From: an uncultured Aquimarina sp.
GTDB taxonomy: Bacteria > Bacteroidota > Bacteroidia > Flavobacteriales > Flavobacteriaceae
Reading direction: 5' to 3'
Assembly: GCA_947497175.1 (NCBI GenBank)
Contig: CANMFM010000002.1
Coordinates: 186,001-250,000, forward strand
DNA length: 64,000 nt
Positions 34,046-42,837 of this stretch are shown piece by piece (position 1 is the first letter of the stretch; each line of letters opens with the position of its first letter). The notes under the pieces were generated by a model. The model ran no database searches. It saw only the letters and a list, made by a program, of their open reading frames with translations, and had not been told where the DNA came from. The translations under genes were made by a program, and so were the position numbers.

Positions 34046-35223
34046 TATTGGCATATAGTGGAGGTTTAGATACCTCGTACTGTGTAAAATACCTTATTCA
34101 TGAGCAGAATCTTGAAGTGCATACCATTTTGGTAAATACCGGGGGATTCTCTGATAAAGAATTAAAAGAAACAGAAAAAAGAGCGTATGAGCTTGGTAGT
34201 GTTGATCATGTAAACAAGACAATTTTAGATGATTTTTATAACAAGGCGATTAAATATTTGATATTCGGCAATGTTTTAAAAAATAATACCTACCCTCTTT
34301 CGGTTAGTGCAGAAAGAATTTTTCAGGCTATTGAAGTTATTAATTATGCAAAAAAAATAGGCGCCAAATATATTGCTCACGGTAGCACAGGTGCCGGAAA
34401 TGATCAAATACGATTTGATGTAATTTTTCAAACCTTAGCACCAGAGATTGAAATTATCACTCCGATTAGAGATCTAAAGCTTTCTCGCCAGGCAGAAGTT
34501 GAATATTTAAAGAAACATGGTGTGCACTATAGTTGGGAAAAAGCCCAGTATTCTATAAACAAAGGAATATGGGGAACTAGTGTCGGAGGAAAAGAAACGC
34601 TTACCTCTCATAGCACATTACCTGATACGGCTTATCCTAGTCAATTACAGAAGAAGAAAGATGAATCTGTAGTTCTTAATTTTGAAAAAGGAGAATTAAT
34701 TGGGTTAGATGGTATAAAAGATACTCCGGTTAATACCATTCAAAAGTTAGAAGAATTAGCCAGTGCGTTTGCGATTGGTAGAGATATCCATGTCGGTGAT
34801 ACTATTATTGGTATCAAGGGTAGAGTAGGATTCGAGGCTGCGGCACCTATGGTAATTATCAAAGCGCATCATTTGTTAGAAAAACACGTGTTAACAAAGT
34901 GGCAACAATACTGGAAAGAACAATTAGCCAATTGGTATGGCATGTTATTGCATGAGGGAAATTATTTGGATCCGGTAATGAGAAATATCGAAGTGTTTAT
35001 GCAAGATTCTCAAAAATCAGTTACCGGAGATGTCAAAGTCAAATTGAAACCCTATCACTTTATTCTGGAAGGTGTAGAATCGGATTTTGATATGATGAAA
35101 TCGGATTTTGGTCAGTACGGAGAGATGAATAATTCTTGGACTTCTGATGATGCAAAAGGCTTTATCAAAATCTATGGAAATGCAAATAAGATATATCATA
35201 ATGTAAATCAAAGTGAATCATGA
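34033..35223 (+). CDS. argG: Argininosuccinate synthase
   Basis: Joins citrulline and aspartate in an ATP-dependent reaction. The 396-residue protein begins with the PP-loop motif AYSGGLDTSYCVKYL and contains the family STGAGNDQIRFD and SINKGIWGTSVGG segments. The length is standard for the roughly 400-residue class. It overlaps the GNAT gene by 13 nt and argC by 4 nt (ATGA), indicating tight translational coupling at the head of the operon. Confidence 0.96.
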   Translation: MEKVVLAYSGGLDTSYCVKYLIHEQNLEVHTILVNTGGFSDKELKETEKRAYELGSVDHVNKTILDDFYNKAIKYLIFGNVLKNNTYPLSVSAERIFQAIEVINYAKKIGAKYIAHGSTGAGNDQIRFDVIFQTLAPEIEIITPIRDLKLSRQAEVEYLKKHGVHYSWEKAQYSINKGIWGTSVGGKETLTSHSTLPDTAYPSQLQKKKDESVVLNFEKGELIGLDGIKDTPVNTIQKLEELASAFAIGRDIHVGDTIIGIKGRVGFEAAAPMVIIKAHHLLEKHVLTKWQQYWKEQLANWYGMLLHEGNYLDPVMRNIEVFMQDSQKSVTGDVKVKLKPYHFILEGVESDFDMMKSDFGQYGEMNNSWTSDDAKGFIKIYGNANKIYHNVNQSES

Positions 35224-36197
35224 TTAATGTTGGAATTATAGGAGGATCCGGATACACGGCAGGAGAATTGCTAAGACTACTTGTTCATCACCCCAACGTT
35301 GCAATAGACTTTGTTTATAGTACAACGAACGCAGGTGTTTCGATTGATAAACAGCATACGGATTTAATAGGAGAAATCGATCTCAAGTTTACCAACACAA
35401 TTAATCCTAAAGTCGATGTACTATTTTTATGTTTGGGGCACGGTCGTTCAAGATCATTTTTGGAAACCAACACATTTTCAGAGGATACTAAAGTAATCGA
35501 TTTGGGTAATGATTTTAGACTAAAATCAGATCATAATTTCTTAGGTAGAGCTTTTGTTTATGGGTTGCCAGAGTTGCAGAAAGAAAAGATCAAAATGGCA
35601 AATAATGTTGCTAATCCCGGATGTTTTGCAACAGCTATTCAATTAGGGTTATTACCATTGACTTCGGTAAATAAGTTGAAGAATCCAGTGCATATTAATG
35701 CAACGACGGGAAGCACAGGAGCCGGAGTTGTACCAGGTGGAACCACGCATTTTAGCTGGAGAGATAATAATTTTTCTAGTTACAAGGTATTTACTCATCA
35801 ACACTTAGGAGAGATAGAACAAAGCCTTAAACAAGTACAGAATGACTTTGAAGCCCCTATTTTTTTTATTCCCAATAGAGGAAACTTCAGTAAAGGGATT
35901 TATGCCACAATGTATACGCGGTATGATGGGGATCTTGAAGAAGCTCAAAGGTTATATGAAAATTTCTATGCTGATGCAAAATTTACAGTCGTTTCTGATG
36001 AAGAAATTCACCTAAAACAGGTGGTTAATACAAATAAATGTATTCTTCATATTAGTAAAAAAAACGGAATGTTATTGATTACTTCAGTACTAGATAATTT
36101 AATCAAAGGAGCATCAGGGCAAGCTATTCATAATATGAATCTTATGTTTGGACTAGAAGAAAAAACAGGTTTAGAATTAAAAGCAAGTGCGTTTTAA
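35220..36197 (+). CDS. argC: N-acyl-gamma-glutamyl-phosphate reductase
   Basis: NADPH-dependent reductase of 325 residues making N-acylglutamate semialdehyde. The dinucleotide fold starts with IIGGSGYTAGELLRLL, and the catalytic cysteine is C135 in NPGCFATAI. A conserved HQHLGEIEQ segment follows. Whether the acyl group is acetyl or succinyl cannot be read here; the carbamoyltransferase downstream hints at succinyl. It is followed by a 95-nt gap that contains a dispersed repeat-like element. Confidence 0.95.
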   Translation: MINVGIIGGSGYTAGELLRLLVHHPNVAIDFVYSTTNAGVSIDKQHTDLIGEIDLKFTNTINPKVDVLFLCLGHGRSRSFLETNTFSEDTKVIDLGNDFRLKSDHNFLGRAFVYGLPELQKEKIKMANNVANPGCFATAIQLGLLPLTSVNKLKNPVHINATTGSTGAGVVPGGTTHFSWRDNNFSSYKVFTHQHLGEIEQSLKQVQNDFEAPIFFIPNRGNFSKGIYATMYTRYDGDLEEAQRLYENFYADAKFTVVSDEEIHLKQVVNTNKCILHISKKNGMLLITSVLDNLIKGASGQAIHNMNLMFGLEEKTGLELKASAF

Positions 36198-36209
36198 AAG
36201 CAATAATTG

Positions 36210-36235
36210 CACCACTAAGCTCGTCTGAAGTGCGG
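36210..36235 (+). repeat. Dispersed intergenic repeat, copy A
   Basis: CACTAAGCTCGTCTGAAGTG in the argC-proC gap matches CACCGAGCTTGTCGAAGTG at 41365-41383 apart from a few changes and one extra base. The core AGCTyGTC-GAAGTG resembles a short palindromic repeat often seen between genes in many bacteria (from memory). Confidence 0.45.
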
Positions 36236-36292
36236 CTTTAAAAATATATAAAATTTGGTCTTTAAGGCTTAGAATGACTAAAAAAGTATAAA

Positions 36293-37087
36293 ATGAATAA
36301 AATAACAATTATAGGCGGTGGAAATCTTGGGAAATCAATCATCTCGGGATTAGCGAACAGTGATTTATTTGAAGCTAAGAATATTACTGTAGTTGATAAA
36401 TCTAAGTATAATCTAAAAGAAGTTGAAGAAAAACTTGAGGTATCAACATCTCAGGATATCATACGCTCTATACAAGGAATTAAATGGGTAATTCTATGTG
36501 TACAACCACGGCAATTAGAAGCTGTTCTATACGAAATTAAAGATGTTGTCACAAAGGATCAAATTTTAATTTCTACCGTTACAGGAACATCAATAGCAGA
36601 AATCAATGAAGTTGTCCCTAACAATAAAGTAATTAGAGTAATGCCGAATACGGGTGCAGCAAAAAAGTTATCGATGACCTGTATAGCTGCTAATGATAAT
36701 GCAAAAGAAGAATTAATGTTTGTTGAAAAAATGTTTGATACCATAGGAGAAACATTAGTTATCGAAGAAAGATTAATGCAAGCTGCTACGGTTTTAGGTG
36801 CCAGTGGGATTGCTTTCTTTTTAAGATTTTTAAGAGCCATGATACAAGGTGGTATACAAATGGGGTTTCACCCGCATGAAGCACAAATCATAGCAGTACA
36901 AACCGCAATCGGAGCTGCTACTCTGGTAGCCGAAAACGGAACCCATCCTGAACGTGAAATTGATAAAGTTACAACTCCGCAAGGATGTACCATAGAAGGC
37001 CTAAATGAAATGGAACATCAGGGGCTGAGTTCTTCAGTAATAAAAGGAGTAATGGCTTCTTATGAAAAAATAAATACGATAAAGTAG
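36293..37087 (+). CDS. proC: Pyrroline-5-carboxylate reductase
   Basis: A 264-residue P5C reductase, last enzyme of proline synthesis. The N-terminal cofactor motif is IIGGGNLGKSI (residues 5-15), and the C-terminal dimerisation domain carries TPQGCTIEGLNEME, the family signature. Its location inside an arginine operon, between argC and argD, links proline formation to glutamate-semialdehyde and ornithine metabolism, and would place proC under the arginine leader. It is flanked by the larger gaps of the operon (95 and 157 nt). Confidence 0.94.
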   Translation: MNKITIIGGGNLGKSIISGLANSDLFEAKNITVVDKSKYNLKEVEEKLEVSTSQDIIRSIQGIKWVILCVQPRQLEAVLYEIKDVVTKDQILISTVTGTSIAEINEVVPNNKVIRVMPNTGAAKKLSMTCIAANDNAKEELMFVEKMFDTIGETLVIEERLMQAATVLGASGIAFFLRFLRAMIQGGIQMGFHPHEAQIIAVQTAIGAATLVAENGTHPEREIDKVTTPQGCTIEGLNEMEHQGLSSSVIKGVMASYEKINTIK

Positions 37088-37244
37088 TTGATCGTTTATA
37101 GGTGTCAGCTGATAGATGAAAGCCGATACTAATAGTAGAAATCAACTTTTGATAGCATAGATTAAAAAAGTAATGGATTGTTTTTTAGCAGAAAGTACAA
37201 GACTAACAACAATCAACAAGTAACCCATAATTAATTATACAGAA

Positions 37245-38393
37245 ATGAAACTATTCGATGTATACCCATTATATGATGTAGAACCAGTGAATGCTTATAA
37301 TAGCATTATAATAGATAAGAACGGGGTGGAGTATTTAGATTTATACGGGGGGCATGCCGTTATTTCAATTGGTCATTCACATCCGCACTACATCAAAAAA
37401 ATAAAAGAGCAAGTCGAGAAGATTGGTTTTTATTCTAATGCGGTTCAAAATAGACTACAGTCAAAACTAGCAGAGAAATTAGGAAAACTATCGGGGTATC
37501 CAGACTATCAATTGTTTTTATGTAATTCGGGGGCAGAAGCAAACGAAAATGCACTTAAACTTGCTTCGTTCTACACAGGAAAATCACGTGTGGTAGCATT
37601 TAAAAATGGTTTTCACGGTAGAACTTCAGCAGCGGTTGCAGCTACAGATAATACTAAAATTAATTCTCCCTTAAATCAACAACAAGACGTTACTTTCCTG
37701 CCCTTAAATCAGATCGAATTAGTAAAAGCTGAATTGAAAAAAGGAGACGTTTGTGCAGTAATCATAGAACCTATTCAGGGAGTAGGAGGGCTAGATGAAG
37801 GAACAACTATATTTTTCCAACAATTAGAAAGCTTATGTAAAGAATTTGGAGTGGTTTTGATTTTGGATGAAGTACAATCAGGCTATGGGCGAAGCGGAAA
37901 ATTCTTTGCGCATCAGTTTCATGAAATTACTCCCGATATTATTTCTATTGCCAAAGGTATGGGTAATGGTTTTCCTGTTGGCGGAATCATCATTGCACCT
38001 CATATTGAACCAAACTATGGAATGCTGGGAACCACTTTTGGAGGAAATCACTTAGCATGCGCTGCAGCCTTATCGGTCCTTGAAGTAATTGAAACCGAAA
38101 ACCTAATTGATAATGCCAGAATAACAGGAGAATATTTTTCATCTCAGGTGAACGATCTTCCGGGAGTCAAAAAAATAAAAGGTAAAGGGCTAATGTTAGG
38201 ATTAGAATTTGATTTTGAAGTTAGTGAATTAAGAAAGAAGCTTATCTACGAAAAACATATTTTTACGGGAGGTGCAATGAATAAAAATGTATTAAGAATC
38301 CTTCCATCACTAACAATTGGTAAACGAGAAATAGATCTATTTATAAAAGCACTGCAGGAAGTGTTGGTAATAGAAAAAGATGTTGTCATTTGA
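37245..38393 (+). CDS. argD: N-acylornithine aminotransferase
   Basis: Class III PLP aminotransferase of 382 residues that converts N-acylglutamate semialdehyde to N-acylornithine. The PLP lysine is K237 in SIAKGMGNGFPVGG, with the class III signature LILDEVQSGYGRSGKFFAH just before it. The phosphate-binding NSGAEANENALK segment lies near residue 90. It may also act on succinylated or non-acylated ornithine, as ArgD proteins commonly do. It is followed 34 nt later by the carbamoyltransferase gene. Confidence 0.94.
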   Translation: MKLFDVYPLYDVEPVNAYNSIIIDKNGVEYLDLYGGHAVISIGHSHPHYIKKIKEQVEKIGFYSNAVQNRLQSKLAEKLGKLSGYPDYQLFLCNSGAEANENALKLASFYTGKSRVVAFKNGFHGRTSAAVAATDNTKINSPLNQQQDVTFLPLNQIELVKAELKKGDVCAVIIEPIQGVGGLDEGTTIFFQQLESLCKEFGVVLILDEVQSGYGRSGKFFAHQFHEITPDIISIAKGMGNGFPVGGIIIAPHIEPNYGMLGTTFGGNHLACAAALSVLEVIETENLIDNARITGEYFSSQVNDLPGVKKIKGKGLMLGLEFDFEVSELRKKLIYEKHIFTGGAMNKNVLRILPSLTIGKREIDLFIKALQEVLVIEKDVVI

Positions 38394-38427
38394 TATCTCA
38401 TAATATAAAGCACTAAGAAAAAGTACA

Positions 38428-39378
38428 ATGAAGAATTATTTTTCTATACAAGATATTGATTCACTCGACAAATGGATCGATGAGGCAATCGAGATCAAGA
38501 AAGCTCCTCTTTCTGATAAGGCCTTAGGAGTGAATAAGACCCTTGGTTTATTATTTTTTAATCCGAGTCTACGTACACGATTAAGTACGCAAAAAGCGGC
38601 TTTAAATCTTGGAATGAATGTGATTGTAATGAACTTTTCAAATGAAGGATGGTCGTTAGAATATGAAGACGGTACCGTTATGAATCAAGGCAATTCTGAA
38701 CATATTAAAGAAGCCGCTCAAGTAGTTTCTCAATATTGCGATATACTAGCCATACGTGCTTTTGCAAAACTTGAAGATAGAGATGAAGATTATAGCGAAA
38801 AAGTAGTAAAAGGATTCATGAAATATGCGACAATTCCAGTAATAAATATGGAGAGCGCTACAGGTCATCCACTACAGGCATTAGCAGATGCAATTACGAT
38901 CACAGAATATAAAATGAACGATAAACCTAACGTTGTATTATCATGGGCACCGCATCCAAAAGCTTTGCCACAAGCGGTTGCGAATTCATTTGTAGAAATG
39001 ATGCAACAAATTGATGCAAATTTTGTCATTACCCACCCTGTGGGATTTGAGTTAGCCAGTCAAATTACCAAACAGGTGCCCATTGAGTACAACCAAAACA
39101 AAGCTTTTAAAAATGCAGATTTTATTTATGTGAAAAATTGGAGTTCATATACTGATTACGGTAAAGTATCGAGCTTAGAGGATTCCTGGAAAATTACAGA
39201 AGAAAAAATGAAAGTAACCAATAATGCTAAGTTTATGCATTGTTTACCAGTAAGACGTAATGTTGTTGTTGATGACGTTGTATTAGATAGTGCAAACTCA
39301 ATTATTGTTGAGCAGGCAAATAATAGAACATTTGCCGCACAATTAGTTCTAAAAAAAATTCTTAAAAGCGAGCAATGA
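38428..39378 (+). CDS. argF': N-acylornithine (probably N-succinylornithine) carbamoyltransferase
   Basis: A 316-residue transcarbamylase of the AOTC/SOTC class rather than ornithine carbamoyltransferase. The carbamoyl-phosphate site SLRTR is at 47-51, MNQGNSEHIKEAA runs through about 85-97, and HCLPVRRN is near the C terminus. Residue 90 is Ser. In published mutants, exchanging Glu92 of the Xanthomonas acetyl enzyme for Ser, Pro or Val gave succinyl specificity, and the natural Bacteroides succinyl enzyme has Pro90 there. Succinylornithine is therefore the more likely substrate. Its end overlaps argB by 4 nt. Confidence 0.88.
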   Translation: MKNYFSIQDIDSLDKWIDEAIEIKKAPLSDKALGVNKTLGLLFFNPSLRTRLSTQKAALNLGMNVIVMNFSNEGWSLEYEDGTVMNQGNSEHIKEAAQVVSQYCDILAIRAFAKLEDRDEDYSEKVVKGFMKYATIPVINMESATGHPLQALADAITITEYKMNDKPNVVLSWAPHPKALPQAVANSFVEMMQQIDANFVITHPVGFELASQITKQVPIEYNQNKAFKNADFIYVKNWSSYTDYGKVSSLEDSWKITEEKMKVTNNAKFMHCLPVRRNVVVDDVVLDSANSIIVEQANNRTFAAQLVLKKILKSEQ

Positions 39379-40160
39379 TGAAAAAGCAAAAATTGATTGT
39401 CGCTAAAATAGGGGGTACCATTATAGAAGACCAAATAGCTTTAGATTCTTTTTTAAAAGATTTTTCTAAAGTTGAAGGAGCAAAAATTTTAGTACATGGT
39501 GGAGGGAAATCCGCTACTCATTTAGCATCAAAGTTAAACATCAAAACAGAAATGATTGATGGAAGAAGGATTACATCGGCAGAAGATTTAGATATTGTTG
39601 TCATGACTTACGCTGGATTATTAAACAAAGCGATTGTTTCCGGATTGCAAAAAAATAACTGTAATGCCTTAGGGCTCACCGGAGCAGATGCTAATGTAAT
39701 TTTAGCTGAAAAAAGAGCGCCTAAATTTATTGATTACGGATTTGTGGGAGATGTGATTAAGGTTAATAATAAAGTGATTAATAGTTTTTTAGAATTAGGT
39801 ATTACTCCGGTTTTTTGTGCAGTAACTCATGATGGCGAGGGACAATTATTTAATACTAATGCAGATACAATTGCATCTGAAATTGCTAGCGCAATGAGTA
39901 ATTATTTTGATGTTTCCCTATTTTACTGTTTTGAGCTTAAAGGGGTCTTAGGGGATATCAAGGATAAAGAATCAGTAATAGAACATATTAATTTAGAAAA
40001 ATATTCAAAACTTAGGGATACACAAGCCATCGCAGACGGGATGTTGCCTAAGCTGCAAAATTGCTTTGATGCGTTACAAAAAAATGTTAGCAAAGTACAT
40101 ATAGCTAATGCAGAATTCTTAAGAGATAATACTATTAAACATACTACATTGAGTTTGTGA
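39375..40160 (+). CDS. argB: N-acylglutamate kinase
   Basis: Amino-acid kinase family protein of 261 residues that phosphorylates N-acylglutamate. The nucleotide-binding GGTIIE segment lies at about 14-19, ILVHGGGKSATHLASKL holds the substrate-site glycines, and NTNADTIASEIA is the conserved C-terminal ATP site. It is on the short side for ArgB, and without the N-terminal helix of arginine-sensitive forms, so direct feedback inhibition is less likely. Its ATG overlaps the argF' stop (ATGA). The first and second Met are adjacent. Confidence 0.92.
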   Translation: MMKKQKLIVAKIGGTIIEDQIALDSFLKDFSKVEGAKILVHGGGKSATHLASKLNIKTEMIDGRRITSAEDLDIVVMTYAGLLNKAIVSGLQKNNCNALGLTGADANVILAEKRAPKFIDYGFVGDVIKVNNKVINSFLELGITPVFCAVTHDGEGQLFNTNADTIASEIASAMSNYFDVSLFYCFELKGVLGDIKDKESVIEHINLEKYSKLRDTQAIADGMLPKLQNCFDALQKNVSKVHIANAEFLRDNTIKHTTLSL

Positions 40161-40216
40161 GTTGATAAGTTTATGCATCAATTAGCCATGATTACTTGTA
40201 GTTTATAAGAGAAAAA

Positions 40217-41353
40217 ATGGAAAGATCAGAGAATAAAAAATATACATCAAAGATCGACAAGAATGAGGATCTAGTTTTGGATAACTCAAATCCTCAAGAG
40301 CTTACAGATGAGGCTATAAAGCTTTTACACAAGCTTATTGAAACGCCTTCTTTTTCATCAGAAGAGGAAAATACAGCGCTACTTATAGAACAGTGGTTTA
40401 CGAGTTACAATATTTCTTTCGAAAGAGAGCATAACAATATCTGGGCATACAATAAATACTTTGATCAACACAAACCTACAATTTTATTAAACTCACATCA
40501 TGATACTGTAAAACCAAATGGTAACTATACAAATGATCCGTTTAGGGCTTTTGTAAATGAAGGAAAACTTTATGGTTTAGGAAGTAATGATGCAGGAGGA
40601 TGTTTGGTTTCTCTAATTGCAACTTTTACATATTTCTATGATCAGAAAGACTTAAACTACAATATTGTGATAGTGGCATCTGCCGAAGAAGAGAGTAGTG
40701 GGCCTTTAGGGCTAAAAAGCGTTCTTAAATACCTAAAAAATGTAGAATTTGGAGTCGTAGGAGAACCAACCTTGATGCAATTGGCCATTGCCGAAAAAGG
40801 ATTATTAGTACTAGACGTATCCATAAATGGAACGGCAAGTCATGCTGCACATCCAAATGATGATAATTCAATTTATAAAGCTTTAGAAGTTATACGATGG
40901 TTCCAGAATTATGAATTTGAGAAAGAATCAGAAACTCTAGGAAAAGTAAAGATGACTGTTACACAAGTTAGTGCAGGAAACCAACATAATGTAGTACCTT
41001 CTCATTGTGATTTGGTCGTTGATGTAAGAGTGAATGATAAATATCAAAATGAAGAGATTTTGGATATTGTAAAACAGGCAATGCCAAATCACGTTGAAAT
41101 AAATCCACGATCTTTGGATTTAGGATCTTCGTCAATATCTAAAGATCATCCAATTGTAAGATCGGGGATAGCCTTAGGGAGAACTACCTATGGATCACCT
41201 ACACTGTCAGATCAATCGGTTTTAAGCTGTCCGTCTTTAAAGTTAGGTCCGGGAGATTCAACAAGATCTCATTCTGCAGATGAATTTATTTACATTAGTG
41301 AAATTAAAGAAGGAATAGCTTTATATATAAAAATTTTAGAAGGGATACTATAA
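40217..41353 (+). CDS. argE: N-acylornithine/N-acylcitrulline deacylase (M20 family)
   Basis: A 378-residue M20 metallo-amidohydrolase. Metal-binding and catalytic motifs are SHHDTVKPN (His and Asp ligands), GLGSNDAGG, EEESSG (catalytic Glu plus Glu ligand) and a C-terminal SH near RSHSADEF. In pathways using N-acylornithine carbamoyltransferase this enzyme removes the acyl group from N-acylcitrulline to yield citrulline for ArgG. No argJ is present, consistent with a linear, non-recycling route. An N-terminal extension of about 25 charged residues precedes the conserved LLHKLIETPSFS. Confidence 0.9.
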   Translation: MERSENKKYTSKIDKNEDLVLDNSNPQELTDEAIKLLHKLIETPSFSSEEENTALLIEQWFTSYNISFEREHNNIWAYNKYFDQHKPTILLNSHHDTVKPNGNYTNDPFRAFVNEGKLYGLGSNDAGGCLVSLIATFTYFYDQKDLNYNIVIVASAEEESSGPLGLKSVLKYLKNVEFGVVGEPTLMQLAIAEKGLLVLDVSINGTASHAAHPNDDNSIYKALEVIRWFQNYEFEKESETLGKVKMTVTQVSAGNQHNVVPSHCDLVVDVRVNDKYQNEEILDIVKQAMPNHVEINPRSLDLGSSSISKDHPIVRSGIALGRTTYGSPTLSDQSVLSCPSLKLGPGDSTRSHSADEFIYISEIKEGIALYIKILEGIL

Positions 41354-41361
41354 AAACACCA

Positions 41362-41387
41362 TCACACCGAGCTTGTCGAAGTGTTAA
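41362..41387 (+). repeat. Dispersed intergenic repeat, copy B
   Basis: CACACCGAGCTTGTCGAAGTG between argE and argH is a second copy of the element at 36210-36235. The ends can form a weak hairpin (CAC/GTG and CGA/TCG). It is closer to the common form than copy A. Confidence 0.5.
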
Positions 41388-41436
41388 TCAAGTCAAGTTT
41401 GACAAAATTCTAAAAAAAATAATAGACGATACGATA

Positions 41437-42714
41437 ATGAAACTTTGGGATAAAGGATTGCCAACAGATCAAAAGATTGATAGGTTTACCGTAGGTAACG
41501 ATAGACAATTAGACTTGATTATTGCCAAATATGATGTACAAGCGACGTTGGCGCATGTAAAAATGTTGCATAGCATCAACTTGCTCTCTGATGATGATGT
41601 TTTAAGGATTGAAAAAGAACTGAATAACATATCCATAGAGATCGAAACAGGTACATTTATCATCGAAGATCAGTTTGAAGATGTACACTCTAAAATAGAA
41701 TTCGAACTTACGAAAAGAATTGGTGATGCTGGGAAAAGAATTCATACGGCTAGATCTAGAAACGATCAGGTTTTGGTAGCTATGCATTTATATTTAAAAG
41801 ATGAATTGCTGCAACTAAAATCTTTGATTAAAGAATTGTCTAATGATCTGTTGCTTTCTGCAGAAAAATACAAAGAAGTGTTGCTGCCGGGATATACACA
41901 TTTACAAGTTGCAATGCCATCTTCTTTTGGCTTATGGTTTTCGGCCTTTGCAGAGAGTTTTGTAGATGATTTATATTTTATAAATGCAGCGCTAAAAGTT
42001 GTCAACCAGAACCCCTTAGGAAGTGCAGCAGGATACGGTAGTTCATTTCCTATTGATAGGGAGTATACCACAAAACAGCTAGGATTCAAAACGTTAAAAT
42101 TTAATGTGGTAGCAGCACAAATGAGTAGAGGTAAATCTGAAAAATCAACAGCATTTGCGATGAGTAGTGTGGCGGGAACACTTTCTAAACTTGCAATGGA
42201 CGTCTGTTTGTATATGAGTCAAAATTTTGATTTTATAAGTATACCGTCTGAGTTTACGACCGGATCAAGCATTATGCCTCATAAAAAAAATCCAGATGTC
42301 TTTGAATTGATTAGAGCAAAATGTAATAAAATTCAGGCCTTACCTTATGAGTTGACTTTATTAACCAATAATTTGCCAAGTGGATATCATAGAGATTTAC
42401 AGTTACTCAAAGAAGGGATCATACCCGCTATTCAAGATTTAAAAGCATCTTTAGAAATGACCATATATGCTTTAAAAAATGTTACAGTTAATAAGAATAT
42501 TTTAGACGATAAAAAGTATGATTATCTCTTCAGCGTCGATTCATTAAATGAATTAGTAATGCAAGGAATGTCGTTTAGAGATGCTTACGTGAAAATAGGA
42601 TTAGATATAGAAAACGGGAACTATACACCAGAAAAGAATACAAAACATAGTCATATAGGTAGTATCAATAATTTATGTCTTGAAAATATCAAAGAGAAAC
42701 TAAAGCAAGTTTAA
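41437..42714 (+). CDS. argH: Argininosuccinate lyase
   Basis: Fumarase/aspartase superfamily enzyme of 425 residues that releases arginine and fumarate. The superfamily signature GSSIMPHKKNPD lies at about 276-287 and includes the catalytic Ser loop; TARSRNDQV (about 104-112) and the GYTHLQVAMP segment with the catalytic His are also present. It is the last gene of the arginine operon and is followed by a terminator. The length is slightly shorter than the about 460 residues usual in proteobacteria, mostly at the C terminus. Confidence 0.95.
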   Translation: MKLWDKGLPTDQKIDRFTVGNDRQLDLIIAKYDVQATLAHVKMLHSINLLSDDDVLRIEKELNNISIEIETGTFIIEDQFEDVHSKIEFELTKRIGDAGKRIHTARSRNDQVLVAMHLYLKDELLQLKSLIKELSNDLLLSAEKYKEVLLPGYTHLQVAMPSSFGLWFSAFAESFVDDLYFINAALKVVNQNPLGSAAGYGSSFPIDREYTTKQLGFKTLKFNVVAAQMSRGKSEKSTAFAMSSVAGTLSKLAMDVCLYMSQNFDFISIPSEFTTGSSIMPHKKNPDVFELIRAKCNKIQALPYELTLLTNNLPSGYHRDLQLLKEGIIPAIQDLKASLEMTIYALKNVTVNKNILDDKKYDYLFSVDSLNELVMQGMSFRDAYVKIGLDIENGNYTPEKNTKHSHIGSINNLCLENIKEKLKQV

Positions 42715-42755
42715 TTGAGTGTAAGTTGAGTTAGTTTAATTTTTTAGCTTTAGTC

Positions 42756-42796
42756 TAGACCCCCAGAGGAGTAGTTAACCTGTGGGGGTTGTCTTT
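42756..42796 (+). terminator. Terminator of the arginine operon
   Basis: GACCCCCA (42758-42765) pairs with TGGGGGT (42783-42789), extended by AGAC/GTCT across a 2-nt bulge, and runs into five T residues. It lies about 45 nt past the argH stop. Confidence 0.8.
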
Positions 42797-42837
42797 TTAA
42801 AACATTTATATGCTATATTAGAATAAATTTTAGAGCA

